Shown here one piece after another: positions 35,100-64,000 of a stretch of 64,000 nt of DNA. Below the pieces are notes generated by a model, which was not told the DNA's origin, ran no database searches, and worked only from the letters and a program-made list of their open reading frames with translations. The first letter of the stretch is position 1; each line of letters begins with the position of its first letter. Source of the DNA: Diphasiastrum complanatum (Eukaryota; Streptophyta; Lycopodiopsida; Lycopodiales; Lycopodiaceae); assembly GCA_029204225.1 (NCBI GenBank), contig CM055092.1:76193500-76257499 (forward strand), given 5' to 3'. The position numbers were made by a program, and so were the translations under genes.

Positions 35100-35760
35100 A
35101 GTAAGCATGTTGAGATGTGGGCCCGTAAAGCTTTTGATGAACAAAGGCAATTTCGAGACTACAATACTACTAAAAGTATTGAAGATCTTTCTGAACATGA
35201 AGATATTAAAGATTTTGTGGAGATGTTGGCTTTGTTTTTATTGTAGATTACTAAGAACGATGGACAACTGTACCCTCGTGGAAGGTCTAGCTAGATTGTT
35301 TTTCATGTCTTGTTATTACATTATATCTTTTATTATTGTAGCAAGATTCATAGATTACGATTTTCTTAAGATGTTTTTGATTACTTGCACTATTCAAGCC
35401 TTATTAAGAGGCATTCGTAGATTGATACCTGCTCGTCAAGCTCAATGTGTACTTGAAATCGGGTTTATTGTTATCCCTTTCAATATTCTTACTGATTCTT
35501 GATATAACCGTGTCAAGCTTACCGCCGATGAATTTGTCATTTGTTCATCTATTGCTGGTTTGGGCAAAAGTGTGAAGAAAAGTGATGTGTTAACAATTAA
35601 CAAGAAAAGTAAGATGCTTGCAAAAGAAATATGTCAACTTACTAGTCCTTTTGGTGTGAATCTTAGATTTGGCTACTTTTGTACTCGAAATTTTTTTATT
35701 CGAGGTGCTTTAGAGCATCGCAGACTTAATGATACTAATGTCAGTTTAGTATCTGATTAA
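35100..35760 (+). pseudogene. Crypton/DUF3504-like tyrosine recombinase remnant
   Basis: The reading is WARKAFDEQRQFRDYN, then LSEHEDIKDFVEMLALFLL, a stop, ITKNDGQLYP, a decayed stretch, GLGKSVKKSDVLT, and finally GVNLRFGYFCTRNFFIRGALEHRRLN. This order (W..R.F..W, (V/E)TRK.DG..YPP, LG...K.A..(I/L)T, G..FxLRGG.EHR.L) is that of the DUF3504/ZMYM-QRICH1-KIAA1958 domain, which derives from Crypton-type tyrosine recombinases. The catalytic-type Arg before the GxEHR box is kept (FIRGALEHR). At least two stops and one frameshift break it. Identified from motif order only. Confidence 0.6.
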
Positions 35761-36620
35761 GTGGCCGTACCATTCTACGGTAATTATGGTATATGTGTTG
35801 TGTTTTTCGTACGTTTTAGAGATTTTGTTTTGTGTGTTGATAGTTTAGTCATTTTTTTACCTCTCGAAAAGCAATTTTTTAAAATGAACCTTAGAGAGTT
35901 GTAAGGTTCCTCTTACATGTGAAGTTGCTACAGCTATAGTATCATTGCAATTAAGGTTACCTCAAAATACATTGCAAATTTTTTTTAAAGTGCTTCAAGG
36001 GTTGTTGGAGTCTCCCATTGTTAGAGTCTTCATGCTTTGTACATTGGGTTGTTGGAGTCTTCATGCTTTGTACATTTTGTGAATATGCCTTAATGCTTTT
36101 GCCAAAAAAAGAAAAAGGTAGGCCTCTGTGTGGGCTTATAGGCAAGCTACATTTTATGCCCTTGGACTTGGATGCTAGCAGGAATCACACCAGACACTGG
36201 AAGACGTTTTCAACGGTTTATCAAAAAGACGTGGCATAATCTGTGTGTCTCCCACTATCATCCAACGGTGGCGGGCTTAGTATGGTAGCGTTCGAAGCTT
36301 CTGAGAATTGAAGTTAGGGCACCTACACGCAAGCAACAAAATGGCCAATAGCTTGTTTCTTAAAGGCACGCTATGATTCAAAGCTTTTACCGTTGGATCT
36401 CGACATGGCTGTTCAAAACCTGCCACGTAGTGGCGGATATGAATTGGTCGTGCTAGTAAGCGTCGTTACCATCGCTCGTCTGGACTCTGCTCCCTCCCTC
36501 TCTCTGGATCCTTATAATTTCGTTTTGTGTTCGACGAGCTTCGATAAGTTTTGGTCCACGTTCGAAATTGGATGCTCTTCGATAAGTTTTTGCTCGACGT
36601 TCCAAATTGGATCAAGTAAG
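35761..36620. other. Non-genic stretch; possible leader exon near its right end
   Basis: A 40-base tandem duplication ('ggagtctt.atgctttgtacat') lies at 36003-36078. 36393-36617 is open and less AT-rich, and ends at a good donor-like CAA|GTAAGTATC. It could be a first exon of some transcript, but no protein is recognised. Confidence 0.35.
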
Positions 36621-36623
36621 TAT

Positions 36624-36955
36624 CGTCAGTTTCTTGAAATTGCACTGAAAAGCGCGAGCTATGAATGTCTTTTACTTGTTTTCAATAATCTGAATCTAAA
36701 TTCATCGTCAGTTTCTTGAAATTGCACTAAAAAGTGCGGCCTATGAATGTCTTTTACTTGTTTTCAATAATCTGAATCTAATTTCATCGTCAGTTTCTTG
36801 AAATTGCACTAAAAAGCGCGGGCTATGAATGTCTTTTACTTGTTTTCAATAGTCTGAATCTAAATTCATCGTCAGTTTCTTGAAATTGCACTAAAAAGCG
36901 CGGGCTATGAATGTCTTTTACTTGTTTTCAATAGTCTGAATCTAATTTCATCTGA
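36624..36955. repeat. Four-copy 82-bp tandem repeat
   Basis: Units begin 'cgtcagtttcttgaaattgc' at 36624, 36706, 36788 and 36870, an exact 82-base period with few substitutions. Confidence 0.95.
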
Positions 36956-36989
36956 AGCTTTTCCAATATAGGCTTACTCAATGTAGGAG

Positions 36990-37740
36990 CTATGGCGTTT
37001 GCAAACGTGGGCAGATTCTCTCAGTGGCTTTGGAAGTACCGAAATGTTTGCTTTAATTCCATATAGACTCATTTTTTGGAATGGATTTTCACGAGGCTTT
37101 CATTGAATGATGCTATTTGCTTGAGCAAAAGATTTTCCAGTTTTGGTGTGGTTAGTTTAAGACTCCAAGAGCCTTGGGATTTTGAAGTCGAGTGTGAAAC
37201 GGGAAATTTTTATTGTGTGGCTGGTTATTTTTCGCTAATCTGATTTTAATTTCTGCTGAAGCATTTTATTTTATGCTTAAGAGTAGGAGATGTTTTTTAA
37301 TTTGCAGACGTGAGCGGATGCTCTCAGTGGCCTTCGAATTACCGAAATGCTTGCTTTGATTCAATATAGATTCATTTTTTGGAATGGATTTTCACGAGGC
37401 TTTCATTAAATGATGCTATTTGGTTGGGCAAAAGACTTTTCAGTTTTGCTGTGGTTAGTTCAAGAGCCTCGGCATTTTGAAGTCAAGCGTGGAATGTGGC
37501 TGGTTATTAGTCATTTCAAAAATCAAGGGGTTTCACTAATCTGATTCTATTTCCTGCGCTCAGTGGAGGTATGGCGTTTGCAAACGTGAGCAGATGCGCT
37601 CAGTGGCCTTCGAAGTACTAAATTGCATACGTTACTCCAATATTTATTCGTTATTCAGGCTTTCATTGAAGGATGCTATTTGCTTTAGCAAGTTCTGGTA
37701 TGGTTAGTCCTAGAGCCTCGGCATTTTGAAGTGAGTGAAA
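36990..37740. repeat. Three-copy tandem repeat, period about 275-304 bp
   Basis: Shared blocks 'gtttgcaaacgtg..cag', 'ctcagtggc.tt.gaa.tac' and 'cacgaggctttcatt.aa' recur near 37020, 37325 and 37600. More diverged than the adjacent 82-bp array. Confidence 0.8.
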
Positions 37741-37910
37741 CGGGAAGTAAAGTGATGTAATTAACAGATGTGAGTTTTCATTATCTCGTCTGAATTAAGC
37801 TACAGCTCGAGAATTTGTTTTTGCGTAGTCATTGTGTTGAACGTTAGAATCTACGAAAAAGCAATTCTGCGCTCGCTCTGAAAAGATATTATTCAGCTAA
37901 ACCAAGTCAT

Positions 37911-38272
37911 CTTATAAGTGGCATATTGGCGACGATTTCATTTTCGCTACATGAGGTTAGGAGTTCGACTCCAGTTCGGACAAACGAGGAAACATAGAGG
38001 ACAAACAAATATTGTAGATCCGAATCAATTCTTAATTTGGTAAACTGTTAATAGAATTACAAAAGATAAAACTATAGATGGAAATCAGTCGTATAAAAGT
38101 GGCATGTTGGTGAATACTTCCTTTACTCTACATAAGGTCGGGAGTTCAACTTCAATCAGTCGAACTGAGGGGGACACATAGGAGAGGTAGAAAGAAATAG
38201 AGATCTCAATCAGCTTCTTAGTAAATTGAAATTAGATCAGAAAAGATAGAGTCTAGACCCAGACAAAATCTG
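37911..38272 (+). repeat. Tandem pair of tRNA-derived SINE-like units
   Basis: Each unit has an A-box-like TGGCATATTGG / TGGCATGTTGG (37919-37929, 38100-38110). About 30 bases later comes a B-box-like GGAGTTCGACTCC / GGAGTTCAACTT (37960-37972, 38140-38152). The spacing and order match a pol III promoter inherited from a tRNA. Units are about 181 bases. Confidence 0.6.
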
Positions 38273-39145
38273 ACATGATGGACATAACCTGTAACTTTTA
38301 CACTTAATGATTTGAGAAAGAATGCACATTGTTTTGCTAGCCTTGGCCCTTAATGTAGCCATAAAGGATTTGATCGTCCTACTACACGTCCTTACAGAGC
38401 ATTAAACTGTGCAAATAATCAGGAAATATTTGCGGTGGAATCCACCCGTATTACGCCCTCTACTAATTTGATTTGGAACTTGTTGTCTGAGGCCCATAAA
38501 ACAATCAACGGAAGATTTATGAGTGAAAACAGTGACTTGACCTTCATACTATGAAAGAAAAAATTAAGGAGTCCAAAGAAGTTTTTGAAACCAAATTGCA
38601 ACTCATAAAAAGTCAAAATATGTGGCCCGTTAAATCAATTCCAGCCATAAAAGCCATAAAAGGGGGTTGGTCTTGCCATTCTTGTGCTTCGAAAAGGATT
38701 ATCTGGCGACATTTCCATCGGTTTCAATGGCTGTAGGCAAAGACAGTTGAATTCAACGGCGGTGCATCATGACTTGGCTTAACTGTCTTGCCTTAAATTT
38801 AAAATTTACAGCCATTTGGCATTTACCTGGTGGAAGGGTCACTAGAAACTATTCCACAATAGATTGAAAGATCCCAAAGTCCAAGTTTTAACCCAAACGA
38901 TTCTATCATCAATTTTTCTTCTGGAAGTATATCCAATCATTCTGCACCTCGCTTCACCATAAGCTTGAAGAGCAAAGGTATTAGTTTTTTTTTTTGCCTA
39001 GTTTACTGTAAAGGTCCTGACTCTTATTGCATTTCGGTTTATGTTAGAGACTGAATAATCACGTTTCTGTTTATGTTACAGACTGAATAGCAGATCCTTC
39101 ACTAGGCTTCATACTTCCTCTGTACGTAGACCAGCCTGGTTATTT
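38273..39145 (+). promoter_or_regulatory. Upstream region of the alkenal reductase
   Basis: No other gene. A 25-base direct duplication ('tttatgttaNagactgaata') lies at 39038-39090. Its second copy forms TTTATGTTACAG|ACTGAA, a possible acceptor for a leader intron. No convincing TATA box was seen. Confidence 0.35.
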
Positions 39146-59519
<20,374 letters not shown>

Positions 59520-60175
59520 TTAGAATCTCTCCAACAAGTACTTGGCAAAAATCACCATTCTTTCTAAGTACGATATCTTCAACATAATACAAAAACATAG
59601 GATTGTAGATATTTTCCACCTTGAAAAAAGTGAATGAGCATATTCAGTTATCACTAATTGAAAGTCACAATCAATAGGTGTTGAGTCTGGCATACCAGCT
59701 CTCTGGTTCTTGTTTGAGCCCTTGGAATGGCAAATTTAATTTTCATTGTTATGGATTTGATATTCCTTGGGTTTTATTGTTGTCCATTGCATCCCACTCT
59801 TCATCCTTTTAAATTTTTTCTTCAAAGAAAAAAGATTCATCTCTCATAGAATAGATGTAATAAAAGCAAGTTAGTGCCTTCAACTTCTAGCTTAACTTTT
59901 TCAATATAAGCGAGTCTCAACTTTGTGTTTTCCATTATCATTTACAATATAATTAGGTTTTGGAGTCTCTATTTTAATGTCTTCTAAGTTATCATCATCG
60001 ATTCTCTTGAGAGTATCTCCTTCATCAAAGATAACATTCCTACTCACAATAGGAATACTATACATCCTATATCATTCTTTTGAGATTGTCACATCAATTT
60101 CTTCAAGGATGACATCATCCATAAACCCCATCGTAACTAGACATGGAAGAAGAGCACTCTAGTCATATGATTTAA
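59520..60175 (-). mobile_element. Ty1/copia integrase/RT fossil
   Basis: The minus strand reads YRMYSIPIVSRNVIFDEGD and LEDIKIETPKPN (integrase C-terminal linker). After decay it reads LKQEPESWYAKLNTY and a degraded YVDD box (LYYVEDIVL). Same order as in the fossil at 22.5-24.1 kb but much more decayed. Confidence 0.7.
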
Positions 60176-61302
60176 CATTAGTATTGGAATCCATACTTTA
60201 CATTCAATGTTGGCATTGCGTTCAACATTCCACATTCAATTTTGGGGTATAAGAATTCAACACTCCTTAAACACTCAAGTTTTGCATTGCAATCAAGAAA
60301 TAGCATTGGAATTAGAATCAGCGTTCAACACGGGCATTGCATTCAACATTCACATTCAATTTTAAGGTACAAATTCCCAAAAAGATACAAATTGAGTTCT
60401 ATTATCAACATGTGGTAGCAGGGAGGTCTACGCTAATGCCGAATAATGAAGACCCAATCCTCCAATAGCTTAAATTGTTGAATAACAAAGACCCAATTCT
60501 CCAATAGCGCAAATATCAATGTGGTGGCAAACTGTCACATCATGAATTTTCATTACTAGTACTTGTGGAGCAAGCAATTGCCTCAATCAAACTTGGTGAC
60601 TCGAACACAATTAGTCACGAAAAAGGTAAATGACACAAGACCACGTACGCTGCTGTACACAAGTGCAAATGTTTTTGCATTAAAACAAAAGACAAACCAA
60701 TCTTAGGAGATGATGAAAGAACATCAAAACACGACGTTCATTGGTCTTCTTGTGGTATTGTAAGTTAAATTTGGTCGAGTTTGGCTTTGTCAGGTTAGTT
60801 CTTAGATGCACATTCACGAGTATGTAAAAAATTGATATGGCCTTCGACTTCTATTATTCTTTCTAGAGGTGTATTAAATTTTGTAAAAGATTGGAAGTCC
60901 TTGAAAAATGATGAGCACAAGGTTTGGACTACTTTATGCTAGTTTTTTTCTAACATTTTCATAAAAATCGACGAAAATCATAGGGATAGGTTTTGAGTAA
61001 AGAAAGCACATTATGCATAAAGAGAATGACATGACTTTTTTACTATGAGTCTTGAAAGTCCATTTACAAAATTTAAAAGCAAATTAAAGCCATAAGAAAA
61101 TTTGTGAGGTGCATCATAGCCAATAAAAAATTGATTAAAATTCACATGAAAGCAACATGCTCACATGAGATGAATTTTCAAAAAAATCATGAAGTTGAAA
61201 AGGATATTGTAACCTATAATAAGACTTAAAAATATGTGAGCTTAAAAATATTTAAGCCATAAAATAAAATGCGTCGACAATCCATTACTTTATTAATGAC
61301 TT
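60176..61302. other. Non-genic stretch
   Basis: 60190-60360 has three degenerate copies of a 'gcattcaacattcacattcaatttt' motif. Nothing else recognised. Confidence 0.45.
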
Positions 61303-61491
61303 AAATTTATGGGCTCTCATGAGAGAGTGCACCTCAGAGCACCTACAATGCCTCTGTTGCACAGGTCCCACACCATCCAACGAAAGAGATATATTTTTTC
61401 TCCCTTGACTCCATCCATCACCCTTGGATGGAGTGGGGCTAGCAATGCAGGTGCCCCTGGAGTGCACTCCTTAAGCATTCCCAAATTTATG
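61303..61491. mobile_element. Mutator-like MITE (171 bp) with 9-bp target duplication
   Basis: AAATTTATG at 61303-61311 is repeated at 61483-61491. The enclosed 171 bases begin and end with imperfect inverted repeats of about 40 bases (…GAGTGCAC…GCACCT…AATGC on both arms). A 9-bp target duplication with long inverted ends is typical of Mutator-type elements. Confidence 0.7.
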
Positions 61492-61666
61492 CCGATGAAC
61501 TTTAATAATGGCGAGGCCTAATGACTTTAGAGTAAATTTAATGCCACTCGACATAAAGCCAGCCAAAAGGACCCCCTATTGGTCATACTTTGGTGCTATT
61601 TCTTACGACCACCCAGTTAGATGGCAGCCACGCATCGAAAGTGCCTTTTGAATCGTCGATGTTTAA

Positions 61667-61709
61667 CACGTGGCCATTCAAAATAGAGCACGTGGTAGTA
61701 TGACACGTG
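61667..61709. promoter_or_regulatory. Cluster of three CACGTG G-boxes
   Basis: CACGTGG at 61667, 61689 and 61704, upstream of the presumed leader exon of the last gene. G-boxes of this ACGTGGC type bind bZIP (ABRE) or bHLH factors. Confidence 0.6.
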
Positions 61710-61729
61710 GCAAACATCCAAGTGGTCGG

Positions 61730-63732
61730 GCGTACAATAGGTCTTGCCTTAAGCTCTGTCATCCTTTACGACCAATTTTCCCTTCATTTTTGCGCAGACG
61801 TGTTTTTGAACCATCGTTCTTTAAGCAGCTCTATTCTCGACAGCGAGGGAAAGATATTATCGATTTGGTTTCTTCTGTATGCAGTTCGGGAGGGGACATT
61901 GAGATTGGGCAGCGGTTTCAATCCCCTGGATTCTTGAACCAGTTGTTGCTGATATCGTATTCTCAGATAATATATTCTTGCAAGCTTTGATTCAGGTATC
62001 AATCTTGACGTGGTTCCTGCATTGCTATTCACAAATTTGTTCTTTTTGTCGTGCATTTCAACTTAGAGCCGTTTTCTAATCCAAAGATGTAATGGTTTTA
62101 AATAATTGTGCGATATTAAGTTTCGCGTGAGGGGAGTTGTTTTTCCAGAACGTGAGTAGCATTGTTTTTGTTACGACTTTTCTTTAGGTTGTTTTGCAGC
62201 AGCTATGACCGAAGCCAGTGAGTAATGTTCAATATTTTGTTATATTGTGTAAAACTAGAAGGACGATACATGTGTCATCCAAGTCTCGAGATGCCTATTG
62301 TATCTGTTTATTGATATCAAAGGTCGTTACAAAACCTATTGCATTGTTACTTATCAAGCCCGTCGGGGCATTGAATTCTTTTGATGGCTCCTTACCTTTA
62401 CCAAATGTCCTTAACAGTAGAAAACCTGGACCTGACCTGACGTAGATGTTGAGCAATTGACTAACATTAGAAAACCTGGACCCTGACTTGCCGTAGATGT
62501 CGAGCAATTGGCCATTTTTACTAGTTATCATGAAATGATCTACTTCATGTGGTGAGACTAGCATTTTAGTTCCATGTTTAATTGCCAGTTATGTTAGTGC
62601 TAACTTGTGATAGTTAACTAATTGGTTTTTTTGCTGCCCGACCTACAGGTATATGCATCTGTTACGTTTGTTGTAACTATTTCACAACAGTTAAGCAACA
62701 TCAGAAAATGAACTAGTTCAAGTTAGTGCTAATTGAATCCGTTGACCAACTTGTGTGAGCTAATGGTAAGTGGGGCAGCACATTGCTCAGTTAGCACTAA
62801 CTGAAAAAGTGGGGCAGGCTTATGCTCCTTTATTTACCTTTAATTGATGGAAGTATTCAGTTTCTGCATGATATGCTTAATTCTTTCGTTTTTCCTCTTC
62901 CCATTGGAAATACTCGAAGCACCATGCCATCCCCACTACCTTCGATATGCTGAATTCTTTGTTTTTGTTAAACTGTTATGAAATTTACTTAAGCGAAGTC
63001 TTTAAAGGGAAGGCTGGTAGCGGCATTCGTGTTGTTAGGATTCATAACGTACCCTGCAGGTTCCAAAGTTCTAATTGCAGCTTCCAGCTCTTTTGTTTAC
63101 ATCAAGCCATTGGCTTCTTCTAAGCAGTGAAGTAATATGTTGCAGTTTTTGCAGTTTTTGCAGTTTAGATCATTGTGCACGTTCTACCCCCCTTAAAGAT
63201 GGCAACTTTCTTGCAGCCTATGCTAATCCTTCTGTTTACATGGTTAGGGACCCCTAGTTTGGTTTGATAATAGTGACGACAAAGGTGATCTTCTGCAAAT
63301 ATGTCTGCCAAACGCATTTCACCGATGATGTTTTGACTATTTTTGGCATCCGTTATTTATCTTTTGACATTTTCATTTGTGCTAAATCTTCTCTTGGCAT
63401 CTTCATTTGTCGACATTTTGTGCGGCATCTTCATTTTGTGGTATCCCTAGGGGTAGTGTGCACCTAGACAGTTGGATGTTTAGAGCACATTATAGTCATT
63501 TTGCTGGACATTTGGTTTGTTTGATAAGTAAAGTGCTCTCTCTCTCTCTCTCTCTCTCTCTCTATTAGACATCTAGAGGAGAACATCATCAGTACCTCTT
63601 GGTGTAGCCAGCCATTCCTTTTGGACCTGGTCTTTTATTGGTTTTTCAATCTAACCGTTTATGTTTTATGTCATTTTCCATAGATTTATTGGCTGTTTGA
63701 GTTGTCAGAGGTGCTGATATTTTGTACCTTAC
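61730..63732 (+). other. Leader exon and intron of the rightmost gene (putative)
   Basis: The region 61734-61995 has a leader-exon look and ends TTCAG|GTATCA. A 50-base tandem duplication ('gaaaacctggacc') lies at 62418-62512. A (CT)n run is at 63537-63562. AGTTGTCAG|AGGTGC (about 63694-63708) is a possible acceptor before the coding start. No protein-coding gene inside. Confidence 0.4.
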
Positions 63733-64000
63733 ATGATGGAAATGCCAGCAGAAGCGATGCCACAGCAGCAGTCTTTGTTTTCATTCTATTCTAAGGGTGA
63801 TGCGCTTCGATGCAACTACGAACCTACATCTTTTCAGAACAATGACAAGGCTGACCCGATGAAAGGATCATATGTACAGTTGCAGAAGCAACGAGGAAAA
63901 ACTCAGTGGCAGATGTTGCAGTTGAGAGAGGAAAATGACAAGCTGGAATCTTTGTCTGAAAAGAGCATTGGTGCTTTGAATTCAGACTTAATGGGAAGAG
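63733..64000 (+). CDS. Start of an unrecognised gene, cut by the window edge
   Basis: An open frame with tandem ATG codons at 63733 runs without a stop to the last base (89 codons). It begins MMEMPAEAMPQQQSLFSFYS and goes on to a polar, helix-prone part (QLQKQRGKTQWQMLQLREEN then DKLESLSEK) that looks like the start of a coiled coil. I do not recognise the family. Support comes from the intact frame, normal codon use and the intron-like sequence before it. Confidence 0.55.
   Translation, partial: MMEMPAEAMPQQQSLFSFYSKGDALRCNYEPTSFQNNDKADPMKGSYVQLQKQRGKTQWQMLQLREENDKLESLSEKSIGALNSDLMGR

Noticed and set aside
63537-63562. CT run as a splice acceptor tract for the last gene
   Set aside because: It is followed by TATTAG, but the sequence after it is stop-rich and the start codon is 170 bases further; a nearer acceptor at about 63702 is more likely.

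Overview
This is a nuclear window from a land plant with a large, transposon-filled genome. Evidence: two plant housekeeping genes with canonical GT-AG introns (VPS11 and an NADPH-dependent 2-alkenal/double-bond reductase), AT-rich DNA, introns up to 13.2 kb packed with decayed transposons, plant-type Ty1/copia and Ty3/gypsy remnants, and many long (GA)n/(CT)n tracts. The mix also holds a Penelope-like RT, a Crypton/DUF3504-like recombinase remnant, jockey/CR1-like LINEs and a ZNF862-like hAT. That mix suggests a fern or gymnosperm rather than a compact angiosperm genome, but this is inference. No bacterial, viral or organellar block was seen.

Layout. 1-881: 3' end of a copia-family retrotransposon carrying an unusual extra ORF, then a divergent LTR. 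1.6-3.5 kb: Penelope-like RT (minus). 3.7-4.3 kb: truncated copia LTR. 6.4-6.85 kb: Ty3/gypsy integrase fossil. 7.4-8.6 kb: rearranged class-3 lipase pseudogene. 8.8-16.7 kb: VPS11, five coding exons on the minus strand (974 aa), with gypsy and copia fossils in intron 1. 17.3-18.1 kb: VPS11 upstream region with a TATA-like box, a perfect palindrome, a tandem array and a GC-rich fold-back. 18.6-19.3 kb: LINE RT fossil. 19.9-25.7 kb: three copia fossils. 25.7-28.9 kb: non-autonomous copia derivative with a gag zinc-knuckle/extra-ORF fusion and its 3' LTR. 29.6-32.3 kb: 5' LTR, primer-binding site, gag and protease region of a relative. 32.3-34.5 kb: unidentified coiled-coil retroelement. 35.1-35.8 kb: Crypton-like remnant. 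36.6-38.3 kb: nested tandem repeats and a SINE-like tandem pair.

39.1-58.0 kb: alkenal reductase, five exons on the plus strand (351 aa). Intron 2 (4.2 kb) begins with a CT microsatellite. Intron 3 (13.2 kb) holds a gypsy RT fossil, a pair of ~390 bp LTRs about 7 kb apart with a degenerate hAT between them, GA minisatellites and a LINE. 58-61.5 kb: intergenic, with a microsatellite, a copia RT fossil and a 171 bp Mutator-like MITE. 61.6-64 kb: apparent promoter (three G-boxes), leader exon and first coding exon of a further gene that runs off the right edge.

Functionally, VPS11 is a core subunit of the HOPS/CORVET vacuolar tethering complexes. The reductase detoxifies reactive alpha,beta-unsaturated carbonyls. 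Nothing suggests that they act together; the window is two unrelated genes in a transposon landscape.
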